From positions 79,201 through 143,200 of the forward strand of contig JAIPIF010000003.1 in NCBI GenBank assembly GCA_021734785.1: a stretch of 64,000 bases of DNA. The letters are read 5' to 3'. The position numbers were made by a program, and so were the translations under genes. The stretch's first letter is position 1. Every line of letters begins with the position of its first letter. Shown here one piece after another: positions 1-7,085 of this stretch. This DNA comes from Candidatus Altimarinota bacterium (GTDB lineage: Bacteria > Patescibacteriota > Gracilibacteria > UBA4473). The notes beneath the pieces were generated by a model. It saw nothing but the letters and a program-made list of their open reading frames with translations. It was not told the DNA's origin and did no database searches.

Positions 1-1583
1 CGAAGGGCCTCGCGATTATCGAGCAATTCTCGAAAGCGCACCTCCCCCAAAGCCTCAAAGGCCTCATTGGACGGAACAAAAAGGGTCACATCTGTCTGAA
101 TGCCCGCCAAATCATCCTTGAGTCCAGCGACGACCAGCGCTTCTTCAAATCGATCCATCGCAGGGCTCTGCTCGAGAATGGAAACGACCGATTCATTTTT
201 GTATCTCTCTCGTTCTCGAGAAATATTCGGAAGCAGATTTCGTTCAAAATTATCCTGGGTCCATTCCCATTGCCTGTTCATAGGGAAAACGATTTTTCCG
301 TCTCTGTCTGTCACTACTTGTGTGTCATAAACATCGAGTTCTATGACGTCTCCGAGGTTTCCTTCATTGCGAACAAACTCACTGACGAAATGCAGTACCC
401 CATTATTGGCCTGAATATCAGTGCTGAGTAAAGAAGTCTTGGAGAGAAATCGATCCGATCCTGCTGCCGTTTTGATCTGTAAAAATCCGTCAAGATTTTT
501 GTCTCTTGCCCAGGCTTCCCGAAAGTCTCGTTTGTACATTTCCTGAGGCAAAATATGCGCCTGTATAATGCGAGACATGAGTTCGGGACTCTTCTCCACT
601 CGAGACATCGCGCGGGGATCCATGTTGTCAAAATATTCATCCACGGGGACAAATATCGTTACATCCTCCGCATCTCGAAGGTATTGCAGCCATCCGGTAT
701 CCTTCAGCCATTCGGTAAACTTCGTTGCCATGCCAGAATCAATCAAGACCTGCGCCACCGTTTTATTTGTAAAATCGACGTCGATTGTATTCTTGAGAGG
801 CTCGACATAAAATGATTTCAGAGAAGTGGAGCTTCTCCCCATTCGTTGGTAGGACAAGACCCTTTGGATATCTCCGAAATTGACATCCGATCCTCGGTAC
901 AGAGAAAAACGAGGCGGCATGATGACGCTGTCTATCAAGTGAAAATAGGCATTCCCCACGTGAAGATTTTTTGCGACGAGATCCGCATCTCCGATGGAGA
1001 GACGATTTCGTCCACTTTTATCCATACGAATGTTGGTATTGGCAAGCGTCGAAAAGACAGTGTTGCCAAAGGGAATCTCCTCAAACATCATTTTTCGAGG
1101 GACGATGTGGTTGAGCAGAAACGCCTGCATACGAACCACATTTCCGCTCTGGTAATCCTGAAGTTTGTCTTCCATTCGATCAAACGCTTCATTTGTTGGG
1201 ACAAAAACCGTGGCCCCCTCTGCGGTATACAAGAGGAAATCAAGATTCGTTGCCTGAAGCCAAGTCGCAAATCTTTCCAGAGGTGGCTCAAACCGGATAG
1301 CTTCCTCCAGGGAAGGTCCAAAACTAGAAGGAACTTCGTCATACCGGAAATTTAAATCATCCTCTGTAAACAAATTTCCCTCATATCGATACCGATTATT
1401 GAACTGATACCGATTATTGAAGTATTGATCCTGCGTCTCGAAGTACGAAGACTGAGCAACCATAACGCCGGGGGTCTCTCCCCTTGCGTCTTGTGGCTCC
1501 TGTGCCAGCACGGTGCTGGTGCTAAAAACTCCTGCCAAGAGAAAGAACAAGGTCAGAAGGGAAAAAAGAACAGACGAAACCAT
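1..1583 (-). CDS. Secreted fasciclin (FAS1) repeat protein, C-terminus beyond the left edge
   Basis: Translating the complementary strand gives one uninterrupted frame from about 1583 to the window edge. It starts with a signal peptide (MVSSVLFSLLTLFFLLAGVF..., likely cleaved after VLA). Three FAS1-type domains follow, each with the hallmark strand: ATVFVPTNEAFDRM (about 1190-1225), VTIFVPVDEYFDNM (about 625-665) and VTLFVPSNEAFEAL (about 55-95). FAS1 domains mediate adhesion at cell surfaces or in extracellular matrix, so a surface-attachment role is inferred. An in-frame ATG at 1667 would add 28 basic residues. I prefer 1583 because the signal peptide then begins at the N-terminus, but the ribosome site is weak at both. 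The C-terminal part is missing from the window. Confidence 0.85.
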   Translation of the reverse strand, partial: MVSSVLFSLLTLFFLLAGVFSTSTVLAQEPQDARGETPGVMVAQSSYFETQDQYFNNRYQFNNRYRYEGNLFTEDDLNFRYDEVPSSFGPSLEEAIRFEPPLERFATWLQATNLDFLLYTAEGATVFVPTNEAFDRMEDKLQDYQSGNVVRMQAFLLNHIVPRKMMFEEIPFGNTVFSTLANTNIRMDKSGRNRLSIGDADLVAKNLHVGNAYFHLIDSVIMPPRFSLYRGSDVNFGDIQRVLSYQRMGRSSTSLKSFYVEPLKNTIDVDFTNKTVAQVLIDSGMATKFTEWLKDTGWLQYLRDAEDVTIFVPVDEYFDNMDPRAMSRVEKSPELMSRIIQAHILPQEMYKRDFREAWARDKNLDGFLQIKTAAGSDRFLSKTSLLSTDIQANNGVLHFVSEFVRNEGNLGDVIELDVYDTQVVTDRDGKIVFPMNRQWEWTQDNFERNLLPNISRERERYKNESVVSILEQSPAMDRFEEALVVAGLKDDLAGIQTDVTLFVPSNEAFEALGEVRFRELLDNREAL

Positions 1584-1810
1584 TCTGTTTGCTCTGCAAC
1601 AATCAGCTGGTTTATCGACTGAGCCCCGCTTGGGCTTTTGCCGAAACCGGTAAAAAGAGTATCTCATGCCTCGACTGTGCGTTAGGCAAACACTTAAAGC
1701 AAGGAGCTTCTGACAATCCAAAGCCAAAGGGTTAGCATTCCCCCCCGTATGACTGCTAAACCCCATGTGCAAAACCGAGCTGACAAACGATATTAATTGT
1801 TTTAAAACAA
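1584..1810 (-). other. Intergenic/leader region with several hairpins upstream of the fasciclin gene
   Basis: No gene is evident in these 227 bases. Read on the minus strand it contains GGTTTAGCA and TGCTAACC as an 8-9 bp stem around a G-rich loop (about 1732-1766), AGCCC/GGGCT with a short loop (about 1623-1637), and the string CAGAAGCTCCTTGCTTTAAG near 1695-1714. That string resembles the right-end sequence of IS200/IS605-family elements, but its hairpin is broken. It could be a structured leader RNA or an IS relic. I could not match it to a known riboswitch. Confidence 0.35.
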
Positions 1811-2461
1811 CTAAATTTCGTACTTCTTCGAATCGAGTTTTTTGCCTTCGCCATGGTCTTGGAACTGTTTGTAGAAATCAAAAATCAATTCCTGTGCTTC
1901 ATCGTTGGATTTGACATTGTAGACAAAGTCCAGGTCTTCGGGACTGATCAATTCCCGCGGCAGCATTTCCTCGCGGACCCAGCGCCGCACCAGATGCCAC
2001 ATCTCTCCGTGCAGGATGATCGGCATCTTGGGCACATGATGCACCTGCACCAGCTGCCAGGAATAAAAAAGCTCCAGCGCTGTCCCAATCCCCCCCGGCA
2101 TCACCACGACGACATTGGATATTTTCATGAACGTTTCGAGCCGGCTTGAAAATTTCTGGAAGTGGCGTTTGATGTCGAGATGTTTGTTGCCTTTGCTCTC
2201 ATGCGGGAGCTCGATGGTCAGTCCGATAGAATGAGCCTCCCCGGCACAGCCGGTGCGGTGTCCGTAGTTGGCGGCTTCCATCAGTCCCGGTCCCCCGCCG
2301 GTCACGATGTCGATGTCGCGCTTGCCGATTTCTTCGGCCAGACTGAAAGTTTGTTTGTAGATTTCGTCCTCTGGCTGGATGCGCGCTGAGCCAAAAATCG
2401 CCACGCGAAACTTTTCGGGGATGATTTCGGTGTGGACAGGAAAACCGGTGGTGTCACTCAT
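1811..2461 (-). CDS. LOG family protein (putative cytokinin riboside 5'-monophosphate phosphoribohydrolase)
   Basis: A 216-residue Rossmann-like protein with the two family signatures: GGGPGLMEAAN (about residues 56-66) and PGGIGTALELF (about 122-132), which form the nucleotide-binding and catalytic site. LOG enzymes cleave the N-glycosidic bond of nucleoside monophosphates. In bacteria the substrate is often AMP or a modified AMP, and the physiological role is usually unclear. The length is normal for the family. A TACAAT box at 2488-2493 with CTGACG at 2511-2516 (17 bp apart) suggests its own promoter just upstream, so it need not depend on glyS transcription. The family assignment is firm; the substrate is not determinable here. 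Confidence 0.9.
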   Translation of the reverse strand: MSDTTGFPVHTEIIPEKFRVAIFGSARIQPEDEIYKQTFSLAEEIGKRDIDIVTGGGPGLMEAANYGHRTGCAGEAHSIGLTIELPHESKGNKHLDIKRHFQKFSSRLETFMKISNVVVVMPGGIGTALELFYSWQLVQVHHVPKMPIILHGEMWHLVRRWVREEMLPRELISPEDLDFVYNVKSNDEAQELIFDFYKQFQDHGEGKKLDSKKYEI

Positions 2462-2487
2462 TGTTGAAAGGGAAAAAGTTCTCGCCC

Positions 2488-2516
2488 ATTGTAGCGGCAG
2501 GAAAAATTTTCGTCAG
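2488..2516 (-). promoter_or_regulatory. Promoter of the LOG-family gene
   Basis: On the minus strand CTGACG, 17 bp, then TACAAT. The start codon at 2461 lies about 27 bases past the -10 box, giving a leader near 20 nt without a clear Shine-Dalgarno sequence. Confidence 0.5.
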
Positions 2517-2581
2517 GTTTTTTGGAGAGAATTTTTGGGAAATAAAAAACACTTCCCCACTCAGCAAAGAATTTTATTGGC

Positions 2582-3949
2582 TCAGGCAAAATACTTTTCC
2601 TCCAACACTGTTTTGAGTTCGGAAATCTGGATCCGCTCCTGCTCCATCGTGTCACGATCGCGGATGGTGACGGTGTCGTCTTTGAGCGAATCGTAGTCGA
2701 CGGTCACACACACCGGCGTTCCGATCTCGTCGTGGCGGCGGTACCGTTTGCCGATCGCGCCCCCATCGTCGTACTGGATGAGCCCGAGCGGTTGAAGAGA
2801 TTTCAAAATTTCCTGTGCTTTTTCGGGCAGAGCGTCTTTTTTCATCAGCGGAAATATTGCGACTTTGACCGGAGCCATCGCAGAAGCAAGTTTTAGGACT
2901 GTTCGCTCGCTGCCGTCCTCCAGCGTTTCCTCGGTGTACCCTTCACAAAGAATCGCCAAAACCGTCCGATCCACCCCAAACGTCGGCTCCAGCACGTGGG
3001 GAACAAACGGCTCCTCGCCCTCGTCGCGCCAGCGGAGCTTTTGGTTCGAAAATTTTTCGTGCTGCGAGAGATCGAAGTCCGTCCGGTACGCCAGCCCGTA
3101 CAGCTCTTTTTTTCCAAACGGGAAATCGTACTCGATGTCGATCGTGCGTTTGGAGTAGTGCGACAGTTTTTCTTTTGGATGCTCGTAGTCGTGCAGGTGT
3201 TTTGCCGACAAACCGATGTCAGCACACCACTGTTTCATTGCAGTAAACCACTCGTCGAAGAGCTTTTCCCAGCCGTCGGGGCGAATGAAGTACTCGATCT
3301 CCATCTGCTCAAACTCAATCACACGGAAAATGAAGTTTCCGGGCGTGATTTCGTTGCGAAACGCCTTGCCGATCTGCCCGATCCCGAAGGGAAGTTTTAC
3401 CCGCGTGGAATCGGTGACGTTTTTGTAGTCGAGAAAGATCGCCTGCGCGGTCTCCGGACGGAGGTAGGCCGTCGACTCTTCTCCGGTTTTGGCCATCTCG
3501 GTGGAGAACATCAGATTAAATTTTCGCACCGCCGTCCAGTCCTGCGCGCCACACTGCGGACATTTTATTTCGTTTTCGGCGATCAGTTTGCCCACATCCG
3601 CGTCCGAGAGGCCTTCGCAATCAATGTCGAGCGCTGACTCAACCAGATGATCCGCACGAAAACGTGTTTTGCACTGTTTGCAGTCCACCAGCTGGTCGTT
3701 GAAATTATCGAGATGCCCACTCGCCTGCCAGGTTTTGGGATGCAAGAGAATGGGACCGTCAATTCCCACCATGTCCTGCCGATCACGGACAAATCGTTTC
3801 CACCAGAGATCCGTGATATTTTTTTTGATTTCTGAGCCCAGCGGTCCGTACGAGTACGAGTTGGCAAATCCGCCATAAATTTCGGAACTCGGAAAAATAA
3901 TTCCGCGGCGTTTGCAGAGGGCAACGATTTTTTCCATGGATTTTTGCAT
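2582..3949 (-). CDS. glyS: Glycyl-tRNA synthetase, single-chain dimeric type
   Basis: Class II aminoacyl-tRNA synthetase of the eukaryote/archaea/Thermus type, charging tRNA-Gly. The start at 3949 (MQKSMEKIVALCKRRG) is preceded by AAGGTG six bases upstream; an upstream in-frame ATG at 4075 adds unrelated sequence and is rejected. The 455-residue length is typical. The N-terminal catalytic region contains GGFANSYSYGPLG. A zinc-ribbon-like insertion has CKQC and CPQC pairs. Motif 2 is GKAFRNEITPGNFIFR, followed by FEQMEIEYF, and motif 3 is EPTFGVDRTVLAIL. The anticodon-binding domain occupies the last 110 or so residues. The gene is divergent from the 4084 gene and has its own promoter. Confidence 0.97.
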   Translation of the reverse strand: MQKSMEKIVALCKRRGIIFPSSEIYGGFANSYSYGPLGSEIKKNITDLWWKRFVRDRQDMVGIDGPILLHPKTWQASGHLDNFNDQLVDCKQCKTRFRADHLVESALDIDCEGLSDADVGKLIAENEIKCPQCGAQDWTAVRKFNLMFSTEMAKTGEESTAYLRPETAQAIFLDYKNVTDSTRVKLPFGIGQIGKAFRNEITPGNFIFRVIEFEQMEIEYFIRPDGWEKLFDEWFTAMKQWCADIGLSAKHLHDYEHPKEKLSHYSKRTIDIEYDFPFGKKELYGLAYRTDFDLSQHEKFSNQKLRWRDEGEEPFVPHVLEPTFGVDRTVLAILCEGYTEETLEDGSERTVLKLASAMAPVKVAIFPLMKKDALPEKAQEILKSLQPLGLIQYDDGGAIGKRYRRHDEIGTPVCVTVDYDSLKDDTVTIRDRDTMEQERIQISELKTVLEEKYFA

Positions 3950-3978
3950 CCGGGACACCTTAATAATAAATCGCCGGC

Positions 3979-4007
3979 ATCGTACCAAATTTGCGGGAAA
4001 TGTCGAA
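3979..4007 (-). promoter_or_regulatory. Promoter of glyS
   Basis: Minus strand TTCGAC, 17 bp, TACGAT, with TGG directly before the -10 box (extended -10). It lies 30 bp upstream of the glyS start in the divergent interval. Confidence 0.5.
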
Positions 4008-4024
4008 TTTCCGCGCGATTGGGG

Positions 4025-4053
4025 TTGAAAAAGCTGTTCTTTTTTGGTACAAT
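4025..4053 (+). promoter_or_regulatory. Promoter of the 4084-4650 gene
   Basis: TTGAAA at 4025-4030, exactly 17 bp, then TACAAT at 4048-4053 preceded by TGG. This is a near-ideal housekeeping promoter. The start codon is 30 bases downstream. Confidence 0.7.
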
Positions 4054-4083
4054 TCCCTGAATCGCTCAAAAACAAACTCTCAA

Positions 4084-4650
4084 ATGAACGACGCCGACAT
4101 GCTCAAAAAAATCCATGACGCGCTCCAAAGCGCCAAGGCCTCGTGTGCTGCGGCGGAAAAATGGGCCCGTCAATACGCCGACGCGCAGGGGCTGGAGCTC
4201 GATCCGGTGCGTGCCAGAGCCAAAGAGATTGAAAATGAAGAGATGGAAGAAGACGGCGATGTTCGCATTTTGGAAGGGATTTTTGACGGGCAAAATATGA
4301 TCACCCCGGACAATCAAAAGTACCCCGTGCCGGCAAATTATGCGTCGAAATCGAAACTCGTCGAGGGCGACAAGATGAAACTCATGATCCAGCCAAATGG
4401 CGCCTTTGTGTACAAACAGATCGAACTGATCCCCCGAAAACTCTTGACGGGAAAACTCATTCTGGACGGCAATCAGTACAAAGTCCTCACCGACACTCAG
4501 GATTTCAATGTCCTGTACGCCTCGGTGACCTTCTTTCACGGCAAGGTCGGTGACACCGTCACGATCATTCTCCCGGAGGATGGCCTGGCTGGCTGGGCGG
4601 CGATTGAAAACATCATCCCCGCAGACAAAGCTGTCGAGGTGGAGTCTTAA
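4084..4650 (+). CDS. Hypothetical protein with helical N-terminus and beta-rich C-terminus
   Basis: A 188-residue protein that I cannot assign to a named family. The first 65 residues are predicted helical and charged (MLKKIHDALQSAKASCAAAEKW...), ending in an acidic stretch (EIENEEMEEDGD). The remainder alternates short beta-type segments with glycines and turns (LEGIFDGQNMITPDNQKYPVPANYASKSKLVEGDKMKL and similar), suggesting an OB- or KOW-like barrel; this fold is inferred from pattern only. The start at 4084 fits the promoter at 4025-4053. An in-frame start at 3991 lies upstream of the -10 box and is rejected. It is followed by a strong palindromic terminator, so it is monocistronic. Confidence 0.8.
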   Translation: MNDADMLKKIHDALQSAKASCAAAEKWARQYADAQGLELDPVRARAKEIENEEMEEDGDVRILEGIFDGQNMITPDNQKYPVPANYASKSKLVEGDKMKLMIQPNGAFVYKQIELIPRKLLTGKLILDGNQYKVLTDTQDFNVLYASVTFFHGKVGDTVTIILPEDGLAGWAAIENIIPADKAVEVES

Positions 4651-4687
4651 AGATGGAGTCTTAAAGAAATATTTTTGAAAAAGTTCA

Positions 4688-4718
4688 AACCCGGGTTCTA
4701 GAACCCGGGTTCGTTTTT
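4688..4718. terminator. Bidirectional terminator between the 4084 gene and tRNA-Asp
   Basis: The near-perfect palindrome AACCCGGGTTCTAGAACCCGGGTT is followed by GTTTTT on the plus strand. On the minus strand a T-run lies a few bases past the stem. It can stop both the rightward orphan gene and leftward read-through from tRNA-Asp. Confidence 0.8.
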
Positions 4719-4765
4719 AAAAAATTCCTGAGACACCAAAATGCCCTCTCAGTTCTTGGAGAAGG

Positions 4766-4842
4766 TGGCGAGAACGACGGGACTCGAACCCGCGACCTCC
4801 GCCGTGACAGGGCGGCGCTCTAACCAGCTGAGCTACGCTCTC
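4766..4842 (-). tRNA. tRNA-Asp(GTC), CCA encoded
   Basis: The minus strand folds as a standard cloverleaf: acceptor GAGAGCG/CGTTCTC, D-arm GCTC...GAGC, anticodon arm CCGCC-CTGTCAC-GGCGG with anticodon GTC, and T-arm GCGGG-TTCGAGT-CCCGT. The discriminator is G, as expected for Asp, and CCA is genomically encoded (4766-4768). Its promoter is TTGACC (4878-4883), 16 bp, TACAAT (4856-4861). Confidence 0.97.
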
Positions 4843-4855
4843 GCAGCGCGGAAGG

Positions 4856-4883
4856 ATTGTAAGAATTCCTTTGAAAAGGTCAA
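4856..4883 (-). promoter_or_regulatory. Promoter of tRNA-Asp
   Basis: Minus strand TTGACC, 16 bp, TACAAT, ending 14 bp before the mature tRNA 5' end. Confidence 0.65.
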
Positions 4884-4895
4884 ATTTTTTCGCAC

Positions 4896-4933
4896 AAGAA
4901 AAAATCCCTGACAACAATTTGTGCCAGGGATTT
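4896..4933 (-). terminator. Terminator of the 4950-5375 gene
   Basis: Inverted repeat AAATCCCTG/CAGGGATTT (4902-4910 with 4925-4933), followed on the minus strand by a T-run. It lies 17 bp past the stop codon. Confidence 0.75.
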
Positions 4934-4949
4934 CAAATGGTCGGAAAAA

Positions 4950-5375
4950 CTACTTATATTTTTCATTTACCAAATTCTTTATTCCGAAACGATGTGCCAC
5001 CATTCCGGAATCTGCCCAAACTCGATGTATCGAGTCTGATTCTTTGGCAGTAGGCAAATACTTTTGTGCCTTTTTTGAATAAAACCATTTTTTTAATTTT
5101 TTTTGGAATTGGCCGTTCATTTCTTCTGCAGATGCGGGTGATTCCAGGATCACCTGCTCACACAGTGAATCAAACACTGGGTCAGGTACTGATGATCCGA
5201 TAACTCCGAACCGTTCGTTCTCTACCACAGAAAGAAAAACATCTCTTTCTTGTGGAGAAACTTTTTTAGTTACATCCCGGTCATATTTTCCCACCGGAGG
5301 CAGGAATATCAGAATGATTCCTAAAAAAAGCATTCCAAATAAGAGGTATTTCCAAATATTTTCTTCTCTTTTCAT
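4950..5375 (-). CDS. Hypothetical single-pass membrane protein
   Basis: A 141-residue protein beginning MKREENIWKYLLFG. One clear transmembrane segment (about residues 9-28, YLLFGMLFLGIILIFLPPVG) follows a short cytoplasmic tail. The rest is a soluble, probably extracytoplasmic domain with a single Cys and a Lys-rich stretch (FQKKLKKWFYSKKAQKYL). An upstream in-frame start at 5492 adds sequence unlike a coding N-terminus and is not used. I recognise no family. The interval 5376-5570 is AT-rich and otherwise featureless. Confidence 0.6.
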   Translation of the reverse strand: MKREENIWKYLLFGMLFLGIILIFLPPVGKYDRDVTKKVSPQERDVFLSVVENERFGVIGSSVPDPVFDSLCEQVILESPASAEEMNGQFQKKLKKWFYSKKAQKYLPTAKESDSIHRVWADSGMVAHRFGIKNLVNEKYK

Positions 5376-5570
5376 AACTTTGTTTTTTAATTTATAATTT
5401 ATTTTCAAATCTCCCTCCTGCCCGCGCGACACGAACAAAACGGAGATCTGAAAATCGTAGTTTTCACCGACACGAAAAAGAACATTGAGCATCTGTTTTT
5501 TGTGATTTCACAGAAAATCAGACACCACAACCGACAGTGTACACAAAAAATAGATTTTGTCAATCCCCTC

Positions 5571-6554
5571 TCAAACTTTCCCCGACTTTTTCAACAAATC
5601 CGAGCTCGTCTCGCGAATTTTTTTCGGATCCAACTCTTTGACCTGCGCGCGAATGCCGGATTTCAGATCCACCGTCGGCGCGTACCCGAGCGTCTTTTGA
5701 ATTTTGGAAATGTCCGCGTGCTGCCCCTGGACGTACGTCTCGGTGACCGGATTGGGAATGTACTTGGCGGGAACATTTGTACCAAACGCTTCGTTGATCA
5801 GAGACAAAATTTCATTAAAACTCGCAAACTCCCCGGTGCCGATGTTAAACACTTCGCTCCCCAGTGTTGCGTCAAACTCGATCGCCCGCGTGATCCCCTG
5901 CACCACATCGGCGACATTGGTGAAATCGCGAAACTGCTCGCCATCACCAAAAATGATCGGCGACTCCCCCCGTGCCACGTCCCAGACAAACTGCGAGATC
6001 ATGTTGGCAAACTGCCCCTTTGCCTCCTCGTGCGGTCCGTACACCGACATAAATCGAAACCCGACCGTTTCAATTTCTGGAAACTGTTGTGTGTAGCAGC
6101 GCGCACAGTGCTCGTACAGAAATTTCGTCACGGCGTAGTGATTGGGCGGCGTGACTTCTTGGGATTCCACCAGCGGGGTGGGGTTGTTGGCGTAGAGCGA
6201 AGAGGTGGAGGCGTACAGAAATTTTTTGGCTCCCGTCTGTCGTGCAAACTGCAGTGTTTGTGTGAAACTCTCGACAGAGTTTCGGTACCCGTCGACAAAT
6301 CCGTCTCCCCCAAACATCGGCGCAGAGCTCGTCCCCGCCAGATGAAGTACGGCGTCAAACTGATCCCCGCATTTTTGGAGATCCTCAAGACGGCAGGCAT
6401 CGCCTTTGATAAATTTTACCGCGGGATCGAGATTATCCGGATCACCGAGAAAAAGGTTGTCCAGCGCCACCACGTCAAACTTCTCGCGATTGAGGTTGCA
6501 AAAATTCGAGCCGATAAATCCTGCGCCACCGGTCACCAGTATTTTTTTCTTCAT
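5571..6554 (-). CDS. NAD-dependent epimerase/dehydratase, UDP-glucose 4-epimerase-like
   Basis: Extended short-chain dehydrogenase of 327 residues. The NAD-binding motif is TGGAGFIGSN (about residues 7-16). Catalytic elements are the STSS segment and YAVTK (Tyr-x-x-x-Lys). RDFTNVADVV and NIGTGE are typical of nucleotide-sugar epimerases (GalE/WbpP/RmlB relatives). It should modify a UDP- or dTDP-sugar for surface glycans; the exact substrate cannot be read. The ATG at 6554 lies 2 nt past the stop of the upstream membrane-protein gene, so the two are translationally close and probably co-transcribed. A TTG at 6560 is an alternative start. Confidence 0.92.
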   Translation of the reverse strand: MKKKILVTGGAGFIGSNFCNLNREKFDVVALDNLFLGDPDNLDPAVKFIKGDACRLEDLQKCGDQFDAVLHLAGTSSAPMFGGDGFVDGYRNSVESFTQTLQFARQTGAKKFLYASTSSLYANNPTPLVESQEVTPPNHYAVTKFLYEHCARCYTQQFPEIETVGFRFMSVYGPHEEAKGQFANMISQFVWDVARGESPIIFGDGEQFRDFTNVADVVQGITRAIEFDATLGSEVFNIGTGEFASFNEILSLINEAFGTNVPAKYIPNPVTETYVQGQHADISKIQKTLGYAPTVDLKSGIRAQVKELDPKKIRETSSDLLKKSGKV

Positions 6555-6556
6555 GA

Positions 6557-7085
6557 TCAAACAGGTTCACATGCATCAGGACAACTTCCCCCACAGTCAA
6601 TTCCCTCCTCGTCGCCATTTTTGATCCCGTCTGCACAGGTGGGCTCTGGAGAGGAAACTTCGCAGGCAGTGGGACAAGAGCCGCCGCAATCGACCCCCTC
6701 TTCATCGCCATTTTGAATGCCATCCGTGCAGGTCGGTTCGACGGGACACGCCTCACAGACACCGCCACAGTCAACATCCGTTTCATCTTGATTTTGAATG
6801 CCATCGGTGCAGGTTTCGGCTGGTGCACAAGCATCACACACACCGCCGCAGTCAACCCCGGTTTCGTCTTGATTCTGAATGCCATCCTGACACGTCTCTG
6901 GCACAGGGCACGGATCACAGCTTCCGCCACAATCCACGCCGGTTTCGTCGCCATTTTGAATTTCATCGGTGCAGGTCGGCTCGAGCTCTGTGGATTCAAC
7001 GGGTTCGCAGGCATCTGGACAAGTCCCCCCGCAGTCAACTCCCTCTTCGTCGCCATTTTGAATGCCGTCCGTGCAGGTCGGTTCT
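6557..7085 (-). repeat. Six tandem coding repeats for the Cys-rich CTDGIQNGDE motif
   Basis: The same 80-90 bp unit recurs six times with small changes. Each is visible on the plus strand as a copy of 'tcgtcgccattttgaatgcc' or a close variant (about 6608, 6701, 6788, 6869, 6947, 7048). The high DNA-level similarity suggests recent duplication or gene conversion. Confidence 0.85.

Noticed and set aside
1584..1810. c-di-AMP or c-di-GMP riboswitch
   Set aside because: G-rich and hairpin-rich, but the conserved cores of those riboswitches as I know them are absent.
5502..6716. A 404-codon plus-strand frame
   Set aside because: It is the antisense shadow of the epimerase gene (5571-6554), whose motifs are unmistakable.
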